21,102 bases of DNA, taken from contig JAYMTF010001831.1 in NCBI GenBank assembly GCA_036897485.1, forward strand, positions 1 through 21,102, written 5' to 3'. This DNA comes from Pelargonium nanum. Lineage: Eukaryota > Streptophyta > Magnoliopsida > Geraniales > Geraniaceae. The notes below the pieces were generated by a model, which had not been told where the DNA came from, ran no database searches, and saw nothing but the letters and a program-made list of their open reading frames with translations. The position numbers and the translations under genes were made by a program. This document shows positions 1 to 9,443 of the stretch, piece after piece. The stretch's first letter is position 1. Each line of letters opens with the position of its first letter.

Positions 1-59
1 CCATATTTCTAGATTCTTCCATATAGAATTAGGATTGGGCTTGGTCTTGGACTTAGACC

Positions 60-82
60 ATGCAAAGTGTTGGGCTTTGCAT
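60..82. repeat. Short inverted repeat (8-bp arms)
   Basis: ATGCAAAG (60-67) and CTTTGCAT (75-82) are perfect reverse complements separated by 7 bases. It lies in a stretch of repeated GGGCTT words that looks repetitive. No function is inferred; it may belong to the same relic as the hairpin at 241-265. Confidence 0.5.
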
Positions 83-240
83 GAATTAGGTTCATGTGTT
101 TGGGCTTGATCTTTCATGCTATCCTTTATGCACATGACACTTACATGTGCAAGTCTTGCAATTTCTCGAGCTATCCAAATCTTTTTGCATTCTTCCATGT
201 GCGCGGGTGTAGACTTTTCTCCGTCTCGGTAGAAATTTTG

Positions 241-265
241 TGTCACGTTCATTCGGAACGTGACA
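241..265. repeat. Perfect 10-bp hairpin, possible end of an old LTR-type relic
   Basis: TGTCACGTTC (241-250) pairs perfectly with GAACGTGACA (256-265) across a 5-base loop. Sequences ending in ACGTGACA with such a hairpin are familiar to me at the inner end of plant LTRs. No primer-binding-site match follows and no coding part of an element is present, so this is at most a small fossil fragment. The hairpin is seen directly; the LTR origin is a guess. Confidence 0.35.
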
Positions 266-2158
266 ATTGGATTAATTTAGACGTCATTGACATGAAAATA
301 AGTCGTATAAAGCCATATGATAATGCATAATATAACATTAAAATGATAAAGAAAGATATCAGACGTATGAGTAAAGATTTATGTAATCAAATTCAAAATT
401 AAACCACTTAATTGTTGTTTTGTGATTGTACATTATGTTGAACTTGCAATGCATGCAGCTCTTGTCTAATGTCTACTCATGTTACCATTAAAAGGAATAT
501 TTTACATATATAAGAAAAGGAGTAAAATTCTAAAACTTTAAGATCTTTTCCTTTGTAACTTTTGCATGATTTTAGAGATATTGCTATATGTGATCTCTAC
601 CTACCTCTACCTTTTTATTACAAACTCTAACATGCAAAATGAATTGTTCATGAAATAAAAACAAAACATTTAAAAGTGTCTTTTATTTGTATAATTTTGC
701 CTAACCTTATTGGGCAATAGGGTGTTGAATTGAACCACTAGATTGGCTAGAGAGTAGGGTTGGTTTTATTCTTTTCAAGCATCTCTTTCTCTTTTAGGCA
801 CTAATTGTACAAAAATTATTCAATAAAATATTCCTCCAAGCAACACCATTATTGTTGTGTATAGAGTTCAAACAAATTAAGAGATATTAAATGATCTTTG
901 TATCAACTTTTTCTCTTGAATTATGCCAAAGTTTTTACTTCATTCAAGGTGTTCATGCAATAAACTTATATTTTTATTATTTTTCTCTTATCATTCATTG
1001 GTGAAAATCTTTTGTGGTTCTTGATTTTTCTACTTTGTTGCTGATCTATGCAGATTGCTCCTTAAAAATAAACAAGTCATGTGGTCCAAACTCCAATCCA
1101 TTCAAATCTTGTGAAAGATTACCAAGAGATGATTAAATATTAAGACATTGAAACAAAGAAATAATAGAAGTAAATTTAATAGTATATACTACTATGTGGA
1201 GCACAATTATTAGTGTCTTAAACATACTTTTATGCACAATGTGATGTGCTTGGGTTTGGGATCAACAATAGACACCTTCTAGAGGGTTGGATTAGACATT
1301 TGATTGATACATGACCACCTTTATATTGTTAATTACAACAATATATGTGCACATGATTCATGAACAACTAAACTAACTACACAAGATTAACAAAATACGA
1401 TAAATTTAATTACAACTCAAACGTTTAACACATGTACGCGAATCACTAAAAGCAAGATCGACAAATAGATCACTAAAAACAGACTTTGCACGTAGACCGA
1501 TAAGAGAACGACGGATCACTTGGCCCAAGATCCGAATTATAAAGGTATGACAACCAGGTTCATGAAGATGAACAAATTATGTAAACTTTGAACTCAACCT
1601 CAAGTCCAAAGACGTGCATATAGATAACTGATCAAATTATTTATAAAATGATGTCATAAGATAAGGTAGTCAAATATATACAATTATTTTCGTCCGCAAC
1701 TATTAGATTACTTTCGTAAAAAATACTATTTTTTTACAATAAAAATATCTAGAATGGTAGCTCGACCAACTAAAAAAAATATCAAAACAAACATCAACCA
1801 ATTATTATTTTTAATTGCAAATCAATGATTTTCAAAAATAAAATAAAATGGTTTGGATTGTAATTCTCTACACACACACCTCACTGACCAATCACAGCCA
1901 TGTCCATGAAAGACCACGATAGGTCCAAAACCCAAATCATACGTCAATGTCCAATTACCATCTTACCCCTGAGCTTATTCTCTGGTTTGCTCAACTACTG
2001 CACTCGCCCCTTCACACCGTCCGATTCACATCCTTCACCACAGATCAACGGTCAAAAAGCGTCACTCAAGAGCCCACACGTCCACACTAGCAGCAACCAA
2101 AAGATTCCCAGGTGGCGACAAATACGCAAACTAAACCAGGAGAAATAATTTCGTACTT

Positions 2159-2467
2159 CACGTGGCGAGACGTGGACGTGTACATGTTTAAATGGACGGT
2201 GATGGGCGGTGGAGCCCACCGGAATTGACGCGCTGATCGAATCAGAGAAAGCGTGTGATCTGCGCCTATTAACTGCCAATCAATTTTGAGTGGTTGTGTT
2301 CCGTCGCAAACCCGTCCTGATTCCGACACGTGGCATGTACCACTTTTAAATGGATATTATCGTATTTTTTACTTGCTCTGCTAATGTAAATGATTGAGTT
2401 TTTTTTAATGATCTTACGTGTCATTTCGTGTGCACTTATCATTTTTTTATTACCGTCCGACGTGTCA
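2159..2467. promoter_or_regulatory. Cluster of ABRE/G-box (ACGT) and DRE/CRT motifs
   Basis: About 310 bp contain CACGTGGC at 2159-2166, GACGTGG at 2169-2175, GACGTGT at 2175-2181, ACACGTGGC at 2326-2334, TACGTGTCA at 2415-2423 and GACGTGTCA at 2459-2467. Two of these directly overlap a CCGAC core (2323-2327 and 2457-2461), the DRE/CRT element bound by DREB/CBF factors. ACGT elements are bound by bZIP (ABF/AREB) factors in abscisic acid and drought responses. The cluster lies about 0.95-1.25 kb upstream of the S40 TATA box, so it could be its distal control region. It could equally be the promoter of a gene I cannot see. The motifs are seen; the function is inferred. Confidence 0.5.
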
Positions 2468-2599
2468 TTCTGCGGTAATTTCGGGATTCTTAAATGCCAG
2501 GAAGGGTGGAATTTTACTCTACAACGCACCCACATATCGTATCATGAACCACGCTTCCTGATCCAATTTCTCAAGTTGGTGAGTAACTGAGTATTATCT

Positions 2600-3390
2600 C
2601 AAAATTAATGAATTTTCAGTCATTTTTCTAAACAACATTAAGCACATGATTGGTAACACTATTGCCTAAAAAAAAAGGAGGTTAAGGAGGTAAAATGCAT
2701 AAAATGAGACAAATTTTTATATATTTTTTTCCTTAAAAGTTGAGACATGTAGAAACCCAACGTCTCGTGTGAGATTGTTGGTCTTCTTCTTCCACTTATA
2801 CAATTCATTGACATGATTTGTTGATATTATCAGTTGATTTTGTTTTGTTATACCGAGTTGTGAAATGCTAGATATTGTTTCTAGTTTACTGCAGAAGAGG
2901 TTGACTTGATTTGTCGATGATAAGCTTGACCAAATTTTGTCTGTTATATGAGTTTAAATTTTCAAGTAAATACATACATATTTGATATATTTTAATATCA
3001 TCAACATTAAACATCTTATGAAAACATATATATGTAGTGACTAGTATATATATATATATATATTAAGTTGATTTTTTAATACTATATGTCACTTCTGGTC
3101 ATTTCAACAATTGTAAGATTGACATACTCTTACAATTGTTTATCACAACATATTATTACATGAAACCCAATAGTTTTGAACAGTTTTTTTTACCGTTTCA
3201 ATCACATCCTTACATATTTTCTAGTAGCTCTACCAAATAAGGGGTAAGAGAAGTGAGAAGCAAGTGATGATTGAGTGATTAAGGAAGGTCCTCATGGTAA
3301 ACACATGGAGTTGCCCATTTAGGAGCATTATCCTCAAGTAGTAATGTATTAGGTAACTTCTTTGTCTCAACAAAGGTAGGGCTTATCCAC
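2600..3390. other. Intergenic region upstream of S40 gene, with (TA)n tract
   Basis: AT-rich DNA between the ACGT-motif cluster and the S40 core promoter. It includes a TA dinucleotide run at about 3046-3062. No open frame with coding character and no RNA gene was recognised. Confidence 0.5.
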
Positions 3391-3399
3391 TTCCCACCC

Positions 3400-3407
3400 T
3401 TATAAAA
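3400..3407 (+). promoter_or_regulatory. TATA box of the S40-like gene
   Basis: TTATAAAA in a C-rich context (…CACCCTTATAAAACCCC…) lies about 120 bp before the ATG at 3527. That places transcription start near 3430 and gives a leader of about 95 nt. The leader contains no upstream ATG. Confidence 0.7.
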
Positions 3408-3474
3408 CCCCAACAACAACCAATCTTTCAAAACCTTACCAATCCAAAAACCAACCCAAATACCTCACTACTCC

Positions 3475-3497
3475 AAAAAAAAAAAAAAAAAAAAAAA
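3475..3497 (+). repeat. A23 homopolymer in the S40 5' leader
   Basis: Twenty-three consecutive A residues lie between the predicted transcription start and the ATG, ending 29 nt before it. Poly(A) tracts in plant leaders can bind poly(A)-binding protein and influence translation. Here the tract may also simply be a slippage-prone homopolymer, and its exact length should be treated with caution. Confidence 0.8.
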
Positions 3498-3526
3498 CTC
3501 AATCTCTCTCCTTTTCTTGTTCTTCA

Positions 3527-4045
3527 ATGGCATCAACAAACTATTTCCATGCAAGACCTAACTACATCTACCCAACCTCGGAGTTATCAAACACTACAAC
3601 CTCGTCCGACAATACTTTCGAGTTCGACGAGTCCGATGTTTGGACGATGATGAGCAATATTTCCCATCACCACGTGGGCCCCAGTCCGGCCGAGTCCAAG
3701 AAACCGATACCCAGTTTCCGGCAGTCCAAGAAGATGCCGGCGGCCGGAAAGAAGGGTCTCCGGGATCGGAGTTCGGCACCGGAGGCGGCGTCATTGCCGG
3801 TGAGCGTGCCGGACTGGTCGGAGATACTGAAGGGAGAGTACAGGGACCACCGGATGAGAGACAGCGACGGCGACGACAGCGACGAGAATGCTGACGTGGA
3901 CGATCGGATTCCGCCGCACGAGTACTTGGCGCGGACGAGAGGAGCGTCGTTTTCGGTGCATGAAGGGATCGGACGGACCCTGAAAGGAAGAGACCTCCGG
4001 CGGGTCAGAAATGCAATTTGGAAGAAAGTTGGGTTCGAGGATTAA
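3527..4045 (+). CDS. S40: Senescence regulator S40 family protein (DUF584)
   Basis: This is an intronless gene for a 172-residue protein of the plant-specific S40/DUF584 family. Members are nuclear or nucleo-cytoplasmic proteins induced in leaf senescence, darkness, pathogen attack and by abscisic or salicylic acid; their biochemical activity is not known. The family blocks are all present in order: FDESDVW near residues 33-39, a Ser/Pro/Lys-rich linker, VPDWSEIL at 94-101, an acidic Asp-rich stretch at 112-126, PPHEYLA at 129-135, and the signature C-terminus at 141-170 (SFSVHEGIGRTLKGRDLRRV followed by RNAIWKKVGF). The length is normal for the family. The ATG is the first after the TATA box and there is no upstream ATG in the leader. 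The coding part is much more GC-rich than its surroundings. Family assignment is firm; the specific physiological role is not shown by sequence. Confidence 0.95.
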   Translation: MASTNYFHARPNYIYPTSELSNTTTSSDNTFEFDESDVWTMMSNISHHHVGPSPAESKKPIPSFRQSKKMPAAGKKGLRDRSSAPEAASLPVSVPDWSEILKGEYRDHRMRDSDGDDSDENADVDDRIPPHEYLARTRGASFSVHEGIGRTLKGRDLRRVRNAIWKKVGFED

Positions 4046-5510
4046 TTTTGGAAAATATTTAATTTTGGACCGATATTAATTAATTATGAGATCATTTTGG
4101 TCAATTGGAGATTTTGATCGCATAATTAAGCCGGACAATAATTGTTAGTATATAGTTTTTTGTTTTTATATTTTGATAATGATCTCTTTTTATTGACTAA
4201 ACCAAGAGAAGCTAGTAGTTTTTTTGTAGCAAAGGATCGACCGTGTTTAATCTTTGTAAAATTAAGGTTTTAATGGATAAGAATTTCAGTGATGACTTAC
4301 GTGTTAAAAGAGTTCAGATTATTTTTCTCTAGCATATTTGATGTTCTACTTTTTATTATTAATGATTATATGTTCAACATTTCTTATATGTGCATGAATT
4401 ACTTGATTTTGAGATCGCAAGAGCTTTAGATAGTATATTTTAACAATTGAATTAAATAGGACAATATACTCTTCAATTTTTTTAATGACCCGATTATGTG
4501 ATTATAATATATAGTTGATTATGTTACAAATTATTAAAAGTTATGAATTATATATCATTTCTCAACATAATGATTCTAAATTATTTTAACTTTTTAGTTG
4601 AAAAAATTAATTGAAACTAAATTACAAAGTGAAGTGGAAAATATTTCATTTCAGTTATCTAATTATTCATTTTAATTTGTGTTTTAACTTGGGGTATAAA
4701 CTATTCACATTGTCTAAAATTGGTTCATCAACTATATTATTTTATTTTTAATTGGTCCAATGCATAATGGATCGTGCTATCAAATTCAGCTGATGTGTCA
4801 CTTAAAAAGCAATAGACAATCAAACACGTCCATTAATTATATAATTTTGATATAAATTAATTTCATAATAAATTTAGTCAACTTATTAAGCGTCATGTGG
4901 TCATCACTTTGATAAAAATAATAATAAATAAATCGTCTCGTAAGCATTATTGGACTACGCCAATACTAATTGAGCAATTAAAAACAAAATAACAAAACAA
5001 TATGAATAATTTATGGATTAAACTAGATTATAAATTAAATTAGCTACATATTCAAAACAAATTAATAGTCATATGATCAATTCATCCAAAAAAAAAAAAG
5101 TTATATGATCAAAATGTAATATATTTTCTTATACCAAAAATAAAAAACGTAATATTTTTCAAAGAAAATTAATGAAGCTAAGGTGATAGAGACTGAAATG
5201 GGATGGTAGTAGGTTGTGAAAGCAACAGACTAGCAGCTAGAAGAAGAACATATCTTATAATAAATTAAATTATGCCCTATACATAACATATTAATAAAAC
5301 ATAATATTATGGTGCTAATGACAAATCTATGTTTTTTTATATATTATTTTCAAAACAAAGGCCTATGTTTCTTTGGTTTGTTTATTGGGTTGATTAAGTC
5401 AATAATTCAGTAAGTTTATGAATAAAATAGTAACCGCATTACAAGGGTTTTTGAAGTGATTATGGATTGATAATGACATTGAATTGGATCGAAGGTTCAT
5501 AAAATAATAA
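4046..5510. other. 3' flank of S40 gene and AT-rich intergenic DNA
   Basis: The first 200-300 bases probably hold the S40 3' UTR; no canonical AATAAA stands out near the stop. Beyond that the sequence is AT-rich without a plausible gene. From about 4637 it contains a decayed copy of the TTTCATTTT/GGTCC repeat family that recurs in this window. Confidence 0.5.
4637..4960 (+). repeat. Decayed copy of TIR-type repeat family (copy 1)
   Basis: The segment begins GAAAATATTTCATTTCAG, followed by TTATTCATTTTAATTTGTG and a line of 'ATTGGTCC/GGTTCATCAA' phrases. The same order of phrases opens the copies at 5553 and 13203. The right boundary is not visible and is set loosely. By eye it is the most decayed of the copies. 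Likely a non-autonomous DNA transposon relic. Confidence 0.3.
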
Positions 5511-5533
5511 ATCAGTCAATTAAGCACACAGTT
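5511..5533 (+). repeat. Left copy of a 23-bp direct repeat
   Basis: This 23-bp string (core CAGTCAATTAAGCACACAG) recurs exactly at 6299-6321 in the same orientation. The AT-rich bases just before the two copies are also similar. Together they bracket 765 bp that include a TIR-family repeat copy. Confidence 0.85.
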
Positions 5534-5552
5534 TTAGTGACTAACTAATGAG

Positions 5553-6070
5553 AAAATGTTTCATTTTGGCCCATAATTATTTATTATGTTCGAGTTTGTA
5601 TTCAATTTTGATTTTTGTTTCAATTTGGCCACTGTATTATTCATATTGTTTAATTTGATCCTAAACTATCAAATTTTTTTTTTTTGTTTCGAGTTGGTCA
5701 AATTTATATTAGTACCGTCAAAATAGCTAGGATGGAGTTGCAATATTATCATTTTTTGTTTATGTGTGGTGGTGACTATGTGACGTTCGAGTTAGCTCAA
5801 TTTTACAATATGACTAATTTGTATAGTTGAGCTACATAGTTGTCACACTAATTTTGTCTAATTTGGTTATTTAATTATACAGTTTTGTTTAAAAAAGTAT
5901 CATTCTTCGTGAATTTAGCCGACTTAAGCATCGTGTCAACAAAAATTGTGAAAATTTTCTTACAAAGATTGTCATGAAAGCATAATTTGATCATATTATT
6001 GTGGATTAGACTGATTAAAAAAAACATTACATAATTTACCAATAACTTAGGGACCATATTAGAACAAAAT
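5553..6070 (+). mobile_element. TIR-type non-autonomous DNA element (copy 2)
   Basis: Starts with GAAAATGTTTCATTTTGGCC and ends around AGGGACCATATTAGAAC, which read in reverse complement gives the same kind of 'TTCTAATATGGTCCCT' phrase as the left side. Internal words match the element at 14684-15093 in the same order and orientation: AATTTGTATAGTTGAG…ACATAGTTGTCACAC here against AATTTGTATAATTGAG…ACATAGTCACCACAT there, then TTAAGCATC…CATCAACA-like. That supports a shared family. There is no transposase, so it would be non-autonomous. Superfamily is uncertain; a Mutator-like or MITE-type element is my best guess. Confidence 0.45.
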
Positions 6071-6298
6071 TAAATTTTTAACATATTCCTTATACTATAA
6101 TGCTTAGTATATATTGAATATTTTTTATTATCGATATGTTCAATACACATTGGTTGAACTTATTTTTATTTTTTTTTAAATGCACATCAGTTAAATCAGT
6201 TGACTGTAAAATAATTGTTAAATAATAGAGCAACAATGCATGGTCATCAATTATTTCAATAAGAGTATAGAAGATGGAAGATTTATATATAATAATAT

Positions 6299-6321
6299 AT
6301 CAGTCAATTAAGCACACAGTT
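6299..6321 (+). repeat. Right copy of a 23-bp direct repeat
   Basis: Exact second copy of the 23-bp string at 5511-5533. It is much longer than a normal target-site duplication for a DNA transposon. A local tandem duplication followed by an insertion, or recombination, is therefore a better explanation than simple transposition. Confidence 0.85.
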
Positions 6322-7260
6322 ATTGTATAGGTTGTGAGAGGTAATTGGACCTCTTCTCAATAATGCACCAATAAATATAGTAGTTGTAATTATGTAAAAT
6401 ATTGACTATTTTCAATTACTATGCTGGATGGGTTAATCATACTTTTGGTTAATTAATATGATTTTGAAGAATATTGGTCGGAGGACAAATATTTCGAGAA
6501 TAAATTTTGTTTAGAAATAAACAAACTCGCTAGTGAGATGTAACAAATAATTTATTTTATTAATAATTTAACTATTATTTAACCGATTAAACTCTACCAG
6601 GATGAAACTTGATAATCAATTTAAAATAACCATAAAGTTGAACCATAGAAAAATATAGACATATCAATGTACTCTATCAAAATATATCTTGTTTCAAAAT
6701 AGTGTTATTAAACATTAATTTTTTTTGAAAAAAAGAGTAAAATAATTCAATTGATTGTATAAATCTATTTCATTTTAATTTGGTTGGTAAATAAAAAGTG
6801 AAACAATGGGCTGTGTTATTTTTCTCCGCCTGTTTCTCACATTTGTATTTCTCTTGTTTTGGTCGTTACTTTTCATTGATTTGATTAGATGCTATATGTT
6901 TCTATTTATGGCTTCAATTAATGTTTTAAAAGAAACAACTAGAAAATTAGTAGAAAATAATAGTATTATATGCCACCAAAATTATTCTTCTTATCTGTGA
7001 TGATATAAAATGGATACAGATCATACTCCAACAAAAGCAGCATATTATACAAGTATCAAATCAATATGTAATCTTTGACTATTTACTCTTTTATAGAACT
7101 TTTTTTCCCCTTCAAATAATGTGAAAGTCATGGGTCCATTTATAAGAGTATGAGCTCAAACTAGCGAGTTTTGGACTTAGACTAAACCGCTAATAAGTTA
7201 TAGGTGTTATGTGTATCCGGTAATCTTAGTGGATAATTTTTCTTTTTCCTTGTACATGTA
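6322..7260. other. AT-rich intergenic region, no gene seen
   Basis: The only notable open frame (6806-7000, +) gives a hydrophobic 64-residue sequence with no family resemblance, as expected of translated T-rich DNA. No promoter, splice or RNA-gene signal was recognised. Confidence 0.55.
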
Positions 7261-7279
7261 ACACGCTTAAAAAAAAGAA

Positions 7280-7413
7280 AAAAAACGCAGATGCGTTAAA
7301 ACTTGGTAGGGACTAGGGAGAGCTTTGCCGCCTTTGTGGTCCTACCCGACTCGAAAGAAGATTAGTCTACTTCGAAAACCTCATGGTTAAGACCGAAAAA
7401 AAGAAGAAAAAAA
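7280..7413 (+). repeat. Possible retroposon (SINE-like) fragment with A-rich tail
   Basis: A GC-richer block beginning CGCAGATGCG, continuing through GGTAGGGACTAGGGAGAGC and GCCGCCTTTGTGG, ends in GACCGAAAAAAAGAAGAAAA. The block with an A-rich 3' end is the layout of a SINE-like retroposon, and the phrase order is familiar to me from plant repeats. No clear pol III A and B boxes and no target-site duplication were found, so the assignment is tentative. Confidence 0.3.
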
Positions 7414-8800
7414 TGCCGCCCGCCCTTTCCGGAGTGGGGACATCGGTACCCATAAGGTTTGGGCCAAATTTTCATTCCTAGTTGTAAATAAAAGGTAGCA
7501 TGGATCCAATCCATGGGCCCAATAGGCCCAATTAGGTGTAAATACCAGAATGTAATGTTTGTTACTTGCTGGAGCCCAACAAAATATTGTGTATCTGCTT
7601 GACCCAGAATTAAAAGTTGTCCAATTGTATTTGAGGACTAAAGACAACATTAAGCCCAAAATCAACATTATTGGCGTCCTCCAAGCCAAGCTTGCCTCTC
7701 CCGCCTCTGCCACGTACTATGATATGGAGTTAACAATATAGGTTTTGAGTTTAGATTTCGTATCGGGTCTGACTTGTTGAATTTAAATCCGACCAAAAAA
7801 TATTTCGAATTCGGTCATTTCAAATTTTTGTCCAAAATTTGCTGAATTGTGCGGGTTTCTCATACTCAAACCGACATATCCCGAAAATTCATTAGACAAA
7901 TCCGACCAGAAAATTGGTCAAGTTAAATTTAAGTCGGGTAACAGTTGTATTGGATGACGGTTCTCCACATATTCAGGTCCAAATTACCAGCTCTACTATG
8001 AGGTACCCAAGATACCTCACTCGCATTATTCAAAGAAATATCTTCACATACTCTTAATGGGTCCCAACTCGACAATTGCTTAAACAAGGAGCATTCTCCT
8101 TCTGGTAACCTTTAGGGTACCTCTACAACAATTAGCCTTCAAGAGGGATTCCTACCCTTGCCATGCTAATTCCAACATAACACAGAAGAACCTTACACCT
8201 TCTTGAGTTTCTAAGTGACGTGCTCGGTCATGAGAGGACCCGCATACTTATCGATTAGGTTCTCAAATGTGACAACCTTATGCTCCTTAAAATAAACTAA
8301 AATTTAAATGTACCAACCTCATGCTCCCGATTTCTCAAATCAACTCAACACTGACCAAATTAATGAGAGGCTCCAATATGTCGTAGGAGACCCCCACAAC
8401 AATTAGCCTAAAAAAAATGGTATTATAACCCTCAAAGGTACCGAGCCAAGTCCACTAATACAAATAGGAAACTCATACCACCCCCAAGGTCCCAACAAGA
8501 TACTTGGTCACAATAAGAATCTCTTCTCTTTTGGAATTTGGACTCTATGAGGCGCCGAGACACATAAAATTGCATGCCTCACCAAATCATATAAGGCGTC
8601 GCCTTGTCGTGATATTAAGACGCTACCTAAAGTGGTAGACAATCCTTTCTAGAGGTCCCAAATGTCAAATGACACTCCCCAAAAACTACAACCACATTTT
8701 ACAAAACGGACCTTACTTTCTCACCGACCAATCAGACGTCGTCATTTCAAATGTTACATACATATGTGTTTTCGTTTCATTTAATGCTATAATTAACCTG
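7414..8800. other. Intergenic region with probable degenerate repeats
   Basis: No intact gene. The block 7743-7990 is rich in CCGAC/GTCGGGT words in both orientations, which suggests an old repeat. In 7980-8740 the phrase ACAACAATTAGCCT occurs twice (about 8125 and 8397), each after a short GGTACC/GGAGACC-like lead. The open frame on the minus strand at 7387-7713 has no domain. I cannot assign a family. Confidence 0.4.
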
Positions 8801-8915
8801 GGAATAACACTTTAATAAATGCGGTACTAATTGCGAAGTAGTTGGATTAGGTGGATAAAGAGAGTGAGGGAGAGACAGCTAAGCGGTTACTCAGATTCTC
8901 AATCGAACCCAAAAT

Positions 8916-8921
8916 ATGTAA
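8916..8921 (+). promoter_or_regulatory. Minimal upstream ORF (AUG-stop) in likely 5' leader
   Basis: ATGTAA: a start codon followed at once by a stop, 96 nt before the main ATG at 9018. It counts only if transcription starts upstream of it. The GA-rich DNA at 8857-8880 looks like the beginning of a leader, but no TATA box fixes the start. AUG-stop elements stall ribosomes in some plant messages (for example the boron-sensing leader of NIP5;1). Confidence 0.4.
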
Positions 8922-9017
8922 AACTGAAAACTAGAACTACAACTATAGCTACAGCTTCGTCTTAGGAACCACCTGGTTCTTCATCGTACTGTGTCTCTCT
9001 GTCCAGAGTTTGAGACA

Positions 9018-9408
9018 ATGGGAGGTTTAGGACGAGGAAGGAGACCCATTTACCTAGGATTGGGTCTGGTTATGATTTTGGGGATTGCTGTCTATTTCAG
9101 ACTCTGGTCCATCGATTACTCCATTTCTGCTGATGACTCCGAGCTCTTAAGGTCTCTCTATTTTTTGGAATCTGGGTTCTGGGTTTTGTTGTTTTGATCT
9201 TGTTTTTGCTTTTGATTTGTTGGGTTCTTATCAAATTTGTTAATTTCTTGTTGTTTTGTTGCATTTCATTGATTTCATAGTGTGAAAGTTGCAATTTTTA
9301 TTGTCAATGTTTCATTGGCATGGTGTTGCTTTGCTTTATTATAGTACTCCATTGAAAGTGTTGTGGTAACGAGACTCAACCACAAAAGGGTTGTTCTTGA
9401 AGAAATTA

Positions 9409-9443
<35 letters not shown>

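Larger units (their letters stand above)
1..1880. other. Intergenic AT-rich region without a supported gene
   Basis: I see no convincing gene here. The longest open frame (94-330, +) has no recognisable domain, no codon bias and no splice or promoter context. The only structure I can point to is two short hairpins at the left edge, listed separately. The rest is low-complexity AT-rich DNA typical of plant intergenic space. Confidence 0.6.

Noticed and set aside
1900-2590. Several 66-88-codon frames around the ACGT-motif cluster
   Set aside because: They overlap on both strands, match no family and lie in a region better explained as regulatory DNA.
3594-3894. Two other frames over the S40 coding region (3594-3794 minus, 3640-3894 plus)
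   Set aside because: Shadows of the S40 gene; compositionally biased and without family resemblance.
6806-7000. 64-codon hydrophobic frame resembling a membrane peptide
   Set aside because: T-rich DNA gives Phe/Leu/Ile runs by chance; no promoter or conserved motif.
7387-7713. 108-codon minus-strand frame
   Set aside because: No recognisable domain; it spans the boundary of a probable repeat, so an accidental frame is more likely.
8991-9017. N-terminal extension of the membrane protein from an upstream in-frame GTG
   Set aside because: There is no ATG in the extension. The ATG at 9018 has a suitable context and gives the conserved Met-Gly-Gly-Leu-Gly start.
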